NCBI GenBank assembly: GCA_002686115.1
Contig: NZAF01000065.1
Location: 6,851 to 14,277 of the forward strand
Source of the DNA: Halobacteriovorax sp.
GTDB taxonomy: Bacteria; Bdellovibrionota; Bacteriovoracia; Bacteriovoracales; Bacteriovoracaceae
DNA: 7,427 nt
Direction: 5' to 3'
Shown: piece after piece, positions 1 to 6,097 of the stretch
How positions within the stretch are numbered: the stretch's first letter is position 1
Layout: the number at the start of each line of letters is the position of its first letter
Made by a program: the position numbers and the translations under genes
The notes under the pieces: generated by a model
What the model was told of the DNA's origin: nothing
The model's database searches: none
The model's input: only the letters and a program-made list of their open reading frames with translations

Positions 1-552
1 TTAATTAATGAGACGGCTGCCAAATTAGTTATTTTCATTGAACCAGGTACAAAAGAAGTCTTTCATGAAATGAAGATAATTCGTGAAAAGCTTATCAGTA
101 GTGGTTTTTCAATTGATTTTCCCTGCCCAAGCTCAAAGTCTTGTCCAATGAGTGAAGATAATTGGTGTCATCAAATGATAAAGCTAAGCCTTCCTTATGA
201 TCTTGAAAGGCTAGGGCAAAAAATTAAAAAAGATCGAACAAAAATGCCGGCCATTATACATGTCTATCGTAAAAGAGATGAATCTGATTGCGTAGATAAT
301 GAGGCCCGAGTGATAAGGCTTGAAAAAAAGGCTAAACATGCTCTTTTGTGGAATATTTGTGAAGGGTCTGATGAGAGTAATGTTTTTCATCGTATAGAGG
401 TACCAAAAAAAGGTCTTTCAAAGAAGAAGATGAAAGAGCTTGAGGCCATGTCTACTGGCTTTAGTATTAATTTTGAGGTAGAAAAAGTAATTAGTGAAAA
501 TCTAAAAAGAGTGAAACTGCTTAAGGTTAACGGTCATGAGTTTAACAATTAG
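1..552 (+). CDS. Rsm22/METTL17-like small-ribosomal-subunit methyltransferase family protein, C-terminal part (5' end outside window)
   Basis: The reading frame is open from base 1 and ends at TAG 550-552, giving the last 183 residues of a longer protein. The ATG at 70 is internal, because the conserved block 'FIEPGTKE' is encoded just before it. This block and the following cysteine cluster are typical of the Rsm22 family, class I SAM-methyltransferase-fold proteins that bind the small ribosomal subunit (yeast mitochondrial Rsm22, human METTL17). In window numbering, cysteines C42, C48 and C56 have the spacing C-x5-C-x7-C and end in 'WCH'; a fourth candidate, C120, lies in 'NICEG'. From memory, this is the arrangement that binds a 4Fe-4S cluster in METTL17. 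The SAM-binding N-terminal half is not visible, so catalytic competence cannot be judged. The 3' end overlaps the next gene by 17 bases, which suggests translational coupling. The family call is fairly sure; the cluster is inferred from the motif. Confidence 0.82.
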   Translation, partial: LINETAAKLVIFIEPGTKEVFHEMKIIREKLISSGFSIDFPCPSSKSCPMSEDNWCHQMIKLSLPYDLERLGQKIKKDRTKMPAIIHVYRKRDESDCVDNEARVIRLEKKAKHALLWNICEGSDESNVFHRIEVPKKGLSKKKMKELEAMSTGFSINFEVEKVISENLKRVKLLKVNGHEFNN

Positions 553-2125
553 TCCAAGTGAAATAAATGATGAATATGATTATATTATCATAGGCTCTGG
601 CTTTGGCGGCTCTGTTTCCGCCCTTAGGCTTACCGAAAAGGGCTATAAGGTTCTTGTCATTGAAAAAGGCCGCGAATTTAAAGCAAAAGACTACCCAAAA
701 ACAAATTGGGATTTAAAAAGATGGATGTGGCTACCTAGTCTTAAATTCTTTGGAATTCAAAAACTTACTTTTTTTAGACATGTTTCTGTCTTAAGTGGAG
801 TCGGTGTTGGTGGAGGTTCGCTCGTTTATGCCAATACCCTACCAAAACCAAAGAGAGATTTCTTTAACCATGGGCCATGGAAAGATTTAGATTCTTGGGA
901 AGAGAAACTTAATCCTTATTATGATCTTGCATGGAAGATGCTTGGTGCTCGAGATAACCCACTTCTTGGTGATAATGACCTTACATTAAAAAAGGTTGCA
1001 AAAGAGATGGGTGTAGAGAAGTCTTTTAAACCCACTAAAGTAGCTGTTTATTTTGGAGAAGAGGGAAAAACACATAAAGATCCATATTTTAATGGTGAAG
1101 GCCCTTCAAGAACAGGTTGTAATTTTTGTGGTGCTTGTATGACAGGGTGTAGGCATAATGCAAAGAATACTCTTGATAAGAACTATCTCTATCTTGCAAG
1201 AGCAAAGGGTGCTCATATTATAAGTGAAAGTGAAGTCTCAGACATAATTCCTAAGGGTGTCAAAGGCGAGAATGGCTATACTGTAAAGTTTAAAGACTCA
1301 ACTAAGTATTTTTCTAATAATAAGAGTGTTGATTCAAAAGGAATTATTTTGGCAGGTGGTGTTCTTGGAACAATGCCTCTTTTATTAAAACTTAAAGAGA
1401 CGCACCTTCCAAGTTTAAGTCCTAGACTTGGAGAAACAGTCAGAACAAATAATGAATCACTAATTTTAAATGTAACAGATAGAAAAGACCTCGATATGTC
1501 TCGTGGGGTTGCTATTGGTTCAATCGTTGAAATAGATGAACATAGTCATATGGAAGTTTGCCGTTATGGTGAGGGAAGTGGATTTTGGAAGATAATTCTT
1601 TTTCCATTTGTCTTTGAAAAAAACTTTTTTAAGCGAATGGCAAAACTTTTTAAAAAGGTTCTTTTTTCACCAAGTTCGTGGCTTAGGTCTTTTACTGTTG
1701 ATGACTTTGCAAAGAGATCATCAATTATTTTATTTATGCAGCATCTTGATAGTACTCTTAAGTTTAAAAGAAATTTCAGAGGAATTGGAACTACCATGAG
1801 CAGTGGTCCAACGCCTTCAGCTTTTATTGATCAAGCAGCGAAGGCAGCAAGTTCATTTACAAAAGTCATAAATTCAAAACCTGTGGTTCTCTCTCTCGAA
1901 ACAATTACGGGAATTCCTTCAACTGCCCATATTCTTGGTGGTGCATGCATGGGAAAAGATCCCGGAAGTGGAGTCATTGATAAAGATAATAAGGTCTTTG
2001 GCTATGAGAATATGTATGTCTTTGATGGGTCTATGATTTCAGCTAATCCAGGTGTGAATCCATCATTATCAATCACTGCTATTTCTGAGTATGGAATGTC
2101 TAAAATCCCACAAAAGAATTGTTAA
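536..2125 (+). CDS. GMC-family FAD-dependent oxidoreductase, cholesterol-oxidase (ChoD)-like
   Basis: This 529-residue flavoenzyme of the glucose-methanol-choline family is predicted to oxidise an alcohol, possibly a sterol-like one; the substrate is not readable from sequence. The N-terminal Rossmann motif GSGFGG (20-25) with E43 ending the second strand binds the ADP part of FAD, and a glycine-rich segment 'GVGVGGGSLVYAN' (about 88-100) is the second GMC signature. Near the C terminus, H465 in 'HILGG' and N508 in 'NPGVNPS' match the conserved catalytic His and Asn of the family. A cysteine cluster C195-x2-C198-x2-C201-x3-C205 is followed by 'KNTLDKNYLYLA', a block I associate with mycobacterial ChoD-type proteins rather than secreted cholesterol oxidases. 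No signal peptide is present, so it should be cytoplasmic. The start lies inside the preceding gene, with AAGG (523-526) as a weak ribosome-binding site, so coupling is likely. The length is normal for the family. Confidence 0.9.
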   Translation: MSLTISPSEINDEYDYIIIGSGFGGSVSALRLTEKGYKVLVIEKGREFKAKDYPKTNWDLKRWMWLPSLKFFGIQKLTFFRHVSVLSGVGVGGGSLVYANTLPKPKRDFFNHGPWKDLDSWEEKLNPYYDLAWKMLGARDNPLLGDNDLTLKKVAKEMGVEKSFKPTKVAVYFGEEGKTHKDPYFNGEGPSRTGCNFCGACMTGCRHNAKNTLDKNYLYLARAKGAHIISESEVSDIIPKGVKGENGYTVKFKDSTKYFSNNKSVDSKGIILAGGVLGTMPLLLKLKETHLPSLSPRLGETVRTNNESLILNVTDRKDLDMSRGVAIGSIVEIDEHSHMEVCRYGEGSGFWKIILFPFVFEKNFFKRMAKLFKKVLFSPSSWLRSFTVDDFAKRSSIILFMQHLDSTLKFKRNFRGIGTTMSSGPTPSAFIDQAAKAASSFTKVINSKPVVLSLETITGIPSTAHILGGACMGKDPGSGVIDKDNKVFGYENMYVFDGSMISANPGVNPSLSITAISEYGMSKIPQKNC

Positions 2126-2140
2126 TCATATAGGTCCTTT

Positions 2141-2620
2141 ATGAATAAAATTTTCTTCTTCACAATTCTTTTTTTTATAAGTCTTAATTCATTTTCTTTT
2201 AATGAAAAGAACTTTCCTGCCATAAAGTTTTCAAACTTTCTAGCCTCTGAAAAACTTAAAGACTGTAAGGACGTAAAAAGTGATCGTAATATATCTATCG
2301 ATGCTCGTATGCCTGGATTCTCGGCCCATCTTGTATATACAGGAAAAGTCAGATCAATTTCTAAAAAGCGTTTACAGTTATTAAAGCATTTCTCTACTAT
2401 GATTAATCGAAAAATGCATGAGGATTACAAAAGAGAAATACAAGTCTCCGAGTCTGGCATGAATTATTGGTTGCCTATTCAAGAGGTGACATTCGATAGT
2501 TTTAAGAAAGTCGCGAAGGCAAGTGATGAGATTGAAGTATTTAATAGGAAATTAGGTTGTATTTTTGAAGAGAATCAACCAAGTATAATATCAATCATTA
2601 TCTCTGTACGTACAAAATAA
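2141..2620 (+). CDS. Small exported protein of unknown function
   Basis: I do not recognise this 159-residue protein. It begins with a clear Sec-type signal sequence: a lysine at position 3, a hydrophobic run over residues 4-15 rich in Phe, Ile and Leu, then a Ser/Asn-rich stretch that would allow cleavage near residues 19-20. The mature part is basic and has two cysteines, C42 and C140, far apart; in the periplasm they could form a disulfide. No lipobox, transmembrane segment or repeat is visible. The gene starts 15 bases after the oxidoreductase stop, with only a weak AGG-type ribosome-binding site at about 2131-2134, so it is probably the last gene of that transcript. Its stop codon directly touches the stop codon of the convergent methyltransferase gene. 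A functional link with the oxidoreductase is suggested only by position. Confidence 0.72.
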   Translation: MNKIFFFTILFFISLNSFSFNEKNFPAIKFSNFLASEKLKDCKDVKSDRNISIDARMPGFSAHLVYTGKVRSISKKRLQLLKHFSTMINRKMHEDYKREIQVSESGMNYWLPIQEVTFDSFKKVAKASDEIEVFNRKLGCIFEENQPSIISIIISVRTK

Positions 2621-3622
2621 TTATAATTTCTTAAAGACCACACACTTACTTAAAAATCGAGTTGAGCTATTAATAATAGTAACTCCTGATTCTCTTAGTA
2701 TATCTTCTAGTGGGTTTTTGACGTAGTTTGTATAAAAAGGCTCATGATATCTTTTTGGAAATTCTAAAAGAATATCTTCATAATGAGGAACATCATGAAT
2801 TTGTGCACTATCAAGAATTGCTCCATATCCTCCAGGTTTTAATTTTCTAATCATCTCTTCTATTGCTAGCTTTCTTTGCTTAGAAGGGAGTTCATGATGT
2901 AGAAAGACGCTGTAAACGACATCAAACTGAGCATCGTCTATATTATCCATATTTGTTGCATCACTATGTAGATAGCTAATATTATTTAACTTGTTATACT
3001 CATTGGCGTATTCAAGATATTCGTGACTTAAATCAGTCGCAGTGATGTGTGACTTTTTAAATGCTTTTGCCATCATCAAGCTAGATATTCCTGTTCCACA
3101 TGCTTGTTCTAAGATTTTACTATTTTGATCAATAAATGGAGTTAACTCTTTAATGAGAAGTCTTCTCATCACATTAGCAGAGCCTGTAAAAAGAATCTCT
3201 ACTTGTTGATCATAGAGGTCAGCTGATTCTTTCGATGTATAACCATCTGTTTGAAAATGAAATGTTCTAGAAAAGTAATCAGGGTAGTTTGAATCAACTT
3301 TTGTTTCTTTTTTCTTTTTCCTTTTTAAAACTTTTGGATAATCAAATAAGATATTTTTAAATCCAGATAATTGTTTTTTTATTTCAATAGGTTTTCTAAG
3401 TTCTAAAGGATAGAGGCCTTCATGAAGATCTTTTGAGTCTTCGTAAAAAGCCTTATTGAGATCTTTTAAAAGTTTAGGAGCATATTTCTTAAAGTGCTGA
3501 GGATTTCTAAGAGGTTCACCTGTAACACTTGAAATCGTATTTAGAACCCTAAACTGTAACATGTAGGGGATTGAGTCTGCCCAAAGCTTTGCTGTATTCG
3601 CTGCATTTAATAATTTTTCCAT
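2621..3622 (-). CDS. Class I SAM-dependent methyltransferase domain protein
   Basis: This 333-residue protein carries a methyltransferase fold in its C-terminal half. Motif I, 'EQACGTG' (172-178), binds SAM; D197 in 'TATDLS' is the likely ribose-binding acid; D221 in 'HSDATN' sits at the adenine-contacting position; 'FDVVYSVFLHHEL' (233-245) and 'LKPGGYGAILD' (261-271) are motifs IV and V as seen in UbiE-type small-molecule methyltransferases. The first 160 residues are a separate helical, Lys-rich region containing 'FHFQTDGYTSKESADLYD' (121-138), a block I have seen in a subgroup of these enzymes but cannot tie to a substrate. There is no signal peptide. The start CAT at 3620-3622 (ATG on the - strand) has no good Shine-Dalgarno sequence upstream. 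The gene stands alone, convergent with the left block and divergent from the lipoprotein gene. The fold is sure; the substrate is unknown. Confidence 0.88.
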   Translation of the reverse strand: MEKLLNAANTAKLWADSIPYMLQFRVLNTISSVTGEPLRNPQHFKKYAPKLLKDLNKAFYEDSKDLHEGLYPLELRKPIEIKKQLSGFKNILFDYPKVLKRKKKKETKVDSNYPDYFSRTFHFQTDGYTSKESADLYDQQVEILFTGSANVMRRLLIKELTPFIDQNSKILEQACGTGISSLMMAKAFKKSHITATDLSHEYLEYANEYNKLNNISYLHSDATNMDNIDDAQFDVVYSVFLHHELPSKQRKLAIEEMIRKLKPGGYGAILDSAQIHDVPHYEDILLEFPKRYHEPFYTNYVKNPLEDILRESGVTIINSSTRFLSKCVVFKKL

Positions 3623-3657
3623 AATATATTAATATCATCTAAATTAAATCTCTGGAT

Positions 3658-3686
3658 TTGTGTCTAACTTTGATCGAAGATATAAT
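3658..3686 (+). promoter_or_regulatory. Probable sigma-70-type promoter of the lipoprotein gene
   Basis: A perfect -10 box TATAAT lies at 3681-3686. A weak -35 box TTGTGT (3 of 6 to consensus) lies at 3658-3663, with the ideal 17-base spacer. Transcription would start near 3693, giving a leader of about 40 bases that includes the ribosome-binding site GTGGAG (3724-3729), 5 bases before the ATG at 3735. The 112-base spacer separates divergent genes, so a promoter is required here. I found no convincing - strand promoter for the methyltransferase in the same spacer. Confidence 0.6.
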
Positions 3687-3734
3687 TGATAGACAGTTTT
3701 TAAACTTAAATGGATAAGTCTAAGTGGAGTTTTT

Positions 3735-4256
3735 ATGAAATTTATAAGTACAATCTTTATATTTTTATTTCTTCTTTCATGTTCGACAACTTATAAGAAT
3801 AAAAACCCAAGTGGTGAGAAACTTCCAAGTTTTAGTGGAGAGTCCTTAAGTGGGCAAAAGTTTGTATTTCCAAAAGACCTTGGTAAGAATATGACACTTA
3901 TGCTCTTTGGTTATAAGCAAGAGACACAATTTGATATAGATCGCTGGCTTATTGGTCTAGATATGAAGAATGTTGATATTACTGTTATCGAAGTTCCAAC
4001 AATTCAAGGCTTCATCCCAAGGCTTTTAAAAGATAAGATAGACTCCGGGATGAGAAGGGGAATTCCTAGCGAATTATGGAGTAGTGTGATTACTGTTTAT
4101 AATGACGGAGAAACTATTCAAAAATTTACTGGTAATGAAAATCCTAACAATGCACGAGTGTTACTTATTAAAGAAGCTAAAGTTAAATTCTTCTATGACC
4201 GTGGCTTTTCTGTTTCGACACTGAATGAGCTTATTTCAGAGATTAATCCTAAGTAA
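3735..4256 (+). CDS. Lipoprotein with a thioredoxin-like fold lacking catalytic cysteines (redoxin/ATP10-like)
   Basis: This 173-residue protein starts with a lipoprotein signal peptide: a charged start, a hydrophobic core (residues 4-14) and lipobox LLSC with C16 as the lipidated cysteine. Serine at +2 favours outer-membrane sorting by the usual Lol rule. After a short Asn/Lys linker, 'PSFSGESLSGQKFVFPKDLGKNMTLMLFGY' (about residues 31-60) resembles the first strands of redoxin, SCO and Atp10-like proteins. The later segment 'RRGIP...VITVYNDGETIQKFTG...ARVLLIKEAKVKFFYDRG' has the strand pattern that ends such folds. C16 is the only cysteine, so it cannot be a thiol oxidoreductase. A binding or chaperone-like role is possible, as for Atp10-family proteins that help assemble membrane complexes, but this is a guess. 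The start is supported by GTGGAG at 3724-3729. It precedes the PhoD-like gene in the same direction. Confidence 0.72.
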   Translation: MKFISTIFIFLFLLSCSTTYKNKNPSGEKLPSFSGESLSGQKFVFPKDLGKNMTLMLFGYKQETQFDIDRWLIGLDMKNVDITVIEVPTIQGFIPRLLKDKIDSGMRRGIPSELWSSVITVYNDGETIQKFTGNENPNNARVLLIKEAKVKFFYDRGFSVSTLNELISEINPK

Positions 4257-4299
4257 TATCAGGCACTTATAGTTTAATCGCTTCTTGTTGATAAGATTA

Positions 4300-4318
4300 T
4301 TAAGAATTTACTTCTTAA
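4300..4318. repeat. Short perfect inverted repeat upstream of the phosphoesterase gene
   Basis: TTAAGAA (4300-4306) and TTCTTAA (4312-4318) are exact reverse complements separated by 5 bases. The stem is too AT-rich and lacks a T-run, so it is not a terminator. It lies in the 93-base gap between the lipoprotein and phosphoesterase genes, 32 bases before the latter's start, where an operator could sit. A 7-bp A/T-rich arm can also occur by chance in DNA of this composition. Confidence 0.3.
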
Positions 4319-4349
4319 CATCTGAAAGTGTTTATTATAAACATGGCAA

Positions 4350-5300
4350 ATGAAAATAATTGTAATACTTCTTCTCACTTCTTATTGTTTTGCTAAACCT
4401 TTTAAAGTTGCACTTGGCTCATGTAATGAGCAGAGAAAGGTGCAAAAAATTTGGAAATATGTTGATAAACAGAAGCCTGATTTATGGATTTGGCTTGGTG
4501 ATATCATTTACGGCGATCATTTCTTACCTTCAGAGCGAGTAGAAGCTTATAATTTTATTAAGAACCAGCCTTATTATCAAAAGCTAATCAGTTACAGTGA
4601 TGTCCTTGGGATATGGGATGATCATGACTATGGATATGATAGGGCCGATGGTGATTACAAGTATAAAGAAGAGTCAAAGAAAGCACTTTTTGACTTTCTT
4701 GGATATGATGACCCGTTACTTCTATCGCGTGAAGGAATCTATCATCAAAAATACTATGAGACAGATGCAGGTCCTGTTCAATTTATCATGCTTGATGGAA
4801 GAAGCTTTCATTATAAGTGGAAAAGACAAATGCTCGGTAAGGTACAGTGGGAGTGGCTTGAAAATACAATAAAAGAATCACGCTCAGATATCATTTTTAT
4901 TTCTTCAGGGATTAACGTGTTATCAACATTTCACCTTACATTACTCGGAAATGAAGGTTGGGGTGGATACCGAAGAGAGAAGTGGAGACTTTATAAACTT
5001 CTTAGAAAGTATCCTAATAAGCAATTTGTCTTTTTAAGTGGAGATAGACATTTTTCTCAAGTTTCAAAGAAGCGACTCTCTAAAGGGAACTACGCCTATG
5101 AGTTTATGATTTCTGGCATGACTCATAACTTTCCTTTTGGATTACCAAACTTTAGAAAAGAAGCTAAGGCCATAACAGATAAGAACTTCGCAACAATGAC
5201 AATCGATGCAAAAGAGATAAAATTGGAAATCTGGCATGCAAGAGAAGATAAGAAGCTTCAAGAGTATAGTATTGATATTAGTCGTTTTTCTAAAAAGTAA
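4350..5300 (+). CDS. Exported PhoD-like metallophosphoesterase (alkaline phosphatase D family)
   Basis: This 316-residue protein begins with a signal peptide (hydrophobic residues 3-11, probable cleavage after A15 in 'CFA'), so it acts in the periplasm or outside the cell. It is predicted to hydrolyse phosphomonoesters or phosphodiesters using bound metal ions. The PhoD-family motifs appear in order: 'LGSCN' (22-26), 'WIWLGDIIYGD' (46-56) with metal ligand D51, 'DDHDYG' (90-95), N189 in 'SSGINV', 'SGDRHFS' (230-236) with D232 and H234, and H259 in 'GMTHNF'. It is shorter than the classic Bacillus PhoD and matches the compact PhoD-like group. The start has a poor ribosome-binding site; an out-of-frame ATG at 4343 opens only 17 codons. 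A TATTAT box at 4333-4338 would place transcription start at about 4345, giving an almost leaderless message, or the gene may be read through from the lipoprotein. The family call is secure. Confidence 0.9.
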   Translation: MKIIVILLLTSYCFAKPFKVALGSCNEQRKVQKIWKYVDKQKPDLWIWLGDIIYGDHFLPSERVEAYNFIKNQPYYQKLISYSDVLGIWDDHDYGYDRADGDYKYKEESKKALFDFLGYDDPLLLSREGIYHQKYYETDAGPVQFIMLDGRSFHYKWKRQMLGKVQWEWLENTIKESRSDIIFISSGINVLSTFHLTLLGNEGWGGYRREKWRLYKLLRKYPNKQFVFLSGDRHFSQVSKKRLSKGNYAYEFMISGMTHNFPFGLPNFRKEAKAITDKNFATMTIDAKEIKLEIWHAREDKKLQEYSIDISRFSKK

Positions 5301-5316
5301 TAATTCAAAAATCAGA

Positions 5317-5350
5317 TAAAAAAAGGCCCAAGAAAATCTTGGGCCTTTTT
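5317..5350. terminator. Strong bidirectional rho-independent terminator
   Basis: The arms GGCCCAAGA (5325-5333) and TCTTGGGCC (5337-5345) form a 9-bp perfect stem with an AAA loop, flanked by an A-run on the left and TTTTT on the right. It therefore works in both directions, ending the phosphoesterase transcript from the left and the rpmE2 transcript from the right. Confidence 0.93.
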
Positions 5351-5372
5351 GTTTTTTATAACTTTAAAAAAA

Positions 5373-5639
5373 TTATTTCTTTTTAAGTTTAGCAGCGAAA
5401 CCACCACCAAATTTCTTTTGGAATTTCTCAATTCTACCTTCAGTATCAACGATTTTAGTGTTTCCTGTGTAGAATGGGTGTGAAGCAGAAGAGATATCAA
5501 GTTTTACCATTGGATACTCTTTTCCTTCATAAGTTTCTGTTAAATCTGTTTTAATTGTTGATTTCGTAAGGATCTTGTGATCGCTTGATACATCAATAAA
5601 TAGAACTTCTCTGTACTCTGGGTGGATACCTTTTCTCAT
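5373..5639 (-). CDS. rpmE2: 50S ribosomal protein bL31, type B (zinc-independent)
   Basis: This 88-residue protein is a full-length type B bL31, a protein of the 50S central protuberance that contacts the 30S head. The start 'MRKGIHPEYR', the central 'ISSASHPFYTG' (about 49-59) and the basic tail ending KKK are diagnostic. It has no cysteine, so it lacks the zinc-binding site of type A bL31. In many bacteria type B paralogs are induced when zinc is scarce, but some species carry only this form. The start ATG (5637-5639) is preceded on the - strand by AGAGG (5646-5650), a good ribosome-binding site. The gene lies 104 bases downstream of the 92-residue Cys-tail gene on the same strand and ends before a strong terminator. 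I found no recognisable Zur box upstream. Confidence 0.96.
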   Translation of the reverse strand: MRKGIHPEYREVLFIDVSSDHKILTKSTIKTDLTETYEGKEYPMVKLDISSASHPFYTGNTKIVDTEGRIEKFQKKFGGGFAAKLKKK

Positions 5640-5656
5640 ATTAAACCTCTTTATCG

Positions 5657-5673
5657 CATTGCTTGATACAATG
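5657..5673 (-). promoter_or_regulatory. Possible leader hairpin of rpmE2
   Basis: CATTG and CAATG (5657-5661 and 5669-5673) can pair as a 5-bp stem with a 7-base loop in the rpmE2 leader, ending 6 bases before its ribosome-binding site. Ribosomal-protein leaders often hold autoregulatory structures, and autoregulation of bL31 through its leader has been described in E. coli. The stem is short and could be chance. Confidence 0.2.
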
Positions 5674-5698
5674 TCTTCATTTAAAAATTTAGTGGGTT

Positions 5699-5727
5699 AA
5701 TTTCTCTAATTTTCCTATAGTTGTCAA
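5699..5727 (-). promoter_or_regulatory. Possible rpmE2 promoter
   Basis: On the - strand a perfect -35 box TTGACA occupies 5727-5722, in the 104-base gap upstream of rpmE2. At the ideal 17-base spacing the -10 position (5704-5699) reads GAAATT, only 3 of 6 to consensus. The -35 is striking but the -10 is poor, so the exact promoter is unsure. If real, it lets rpmE2 be expressed apart from the upstream gene. Confidence 0.35.
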
Positions 5728-5743
5728 GTCTATCGTGAAATTC

Positions 5744-6022
5744 TTAATGGGCCTCACAGCTTCCACAGCCACTTGAGCTTGCTTTTTCCATGAAATTCCA
5801 ATGGGAGTAACGTTCATTCATAAAATTGATGGCTTCGCTGAGAGATAAAAACTCCGCTTGAAAAAGCTCATGATTTTCTTCATCAAGTACAGTTGGGCAA
5901 TACATCAACTCTACGTCACCAGTTTTTGAATTATTACCAACAAGAGAAATAAGTGCTTTTTGCTTCTCTGTTGCGTAGTATGCATAATTCCAATTACTTA
6001 AATCAAACTTCTTTGATTGCAC
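5744..6022 (-). CDS. Hypothetical 92-residue protein with C-terminal Cys-x-x-Cys tail
   Basis: I do not recognise a named family. The protein is soluble, with no signal peptide or membrane segment. Residues 1-78 look like a small alpha/beta domain ('YAYYATEKQKALISLVGN', 'FLSLSEAINFMNERY'). It ends in a Ser/Gly linker and the tail 'SSSGCGSCEAH', where C86, C89 and H92 could bind zinc or iron; a third cysteine, C42, is in 'LMYCPT'. The start is GTG at 6022: an in-frame stop lies a few codons upstream and AAAGGA (6029-6034, - strand) is a well-placed ribosome-binding site 6 bases away. It sits between two ribosomal-protein genes that both encode cysteine-free forms, diverging from rpmG and preceding rpmE2. 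This makes a role in metal handling or translation thinkable, but only by position. That it is a gene is likely from its start signals. Confidence 0.7.
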   Translation of the reverse strand: MQSKKFDLSNWNYAYYATEKQKALISLVGNNSKTGDVELMYCPTVLDEENHELFQAEFLSLSEAINFMNERYSHWNFMEKASSSGCGSCEAH

Positions 6023-6051
6023 GAAAAATCCTTTTGGCCATAAGTCTTAAT

Positions 6052-6080
6052 TTTTTAACAGTTTTAACTTGCCATGGCAA
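6052..6080 (-). promoter_or_regulatory. Possible promoter of the Cys-tail gene, sharing the palindromic -35
   Basis: Read on the - strand, TTGCCA at 6080-6075 (5 of 6 to consensus) is followed after 17 bases by TAAAAA at 6057-6052 (4 of 6). The -35 is the right half of the palindrome that also gives rpmG its -35. A TATAAT on the - strand at 6112-6107 is a better -10 box but has no -35 partner. Confidence 0.35.
6069..6080. repeat. Perfect 12-bp palindrome TTGCCATGGCAA in a divergent promoter region
   Basis: The sequence is identical on both strands. It lies 46 bp from the Cys-tail gene and 58 bp from rpmG, in the spacer between their divergent starts. Each half reads TTGCCA outward and can act as a -35 box. 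It could equally be an operator for a dimeric regulator. No second copy occurs in the window. Confidence 0.5.
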
Positions 6081-6097
6081 ACCTAATCTAGTAAATT
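6069..6097 (+). promoter_or_regulatory. Probable rpmG promoter
   Basis: The -35 TTGCCA (6069-6074, 5 of 6 to consensus) and -10 TAAATT (6092-6097, 4 of 6) are separated by exactly 17 bases. Transcription would begin near 6104, about 35 bases before the GTG start, leaving room for the strong GGAGG site. The -35 is the left half of the 12-bp palindrome. Confidence 0.5.

Noticed and set aside
70..72. ATG as the start of the Rsm22-like protein
   Set aside because: The conserved family block lies upstream of it in the same open frame, so the gene begins before the window.
1564..1799. Overlapping open frames on both strands inside the GMC oxidoreductase
   Set aside because: They are out of frame with a well-supported gene, resemble no protein family and have no start signals.
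4343..4396. 17-codon frame starting at ATG 4343, as a leader peptide for the phosphoesterase
   Set aside because: It has no ribosome-binding site and no attenuator-like pattern, and overlaps the signal-peptide codons out of frame.
4597..4872. Open frame of 91 codons inside the phosphoesterase gene
   Set aside because: It overlaps the motif-rich PhoD-like frame and has a low-complexity, Met-rich translation.
5312..5500. Minus-strand open frame across the terminator and the end of rpmE2
   Set aside because: It overlaps rpmE2 in another frame and runs through a terminator.
5640..5743. Zur operator upstream of rpmE2
   Set aside because: I looked for a GTTATA-type dyad because type B bL31 is often Zur-controlled. 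None is visible; only a short CATTG/CAATG pair is present.
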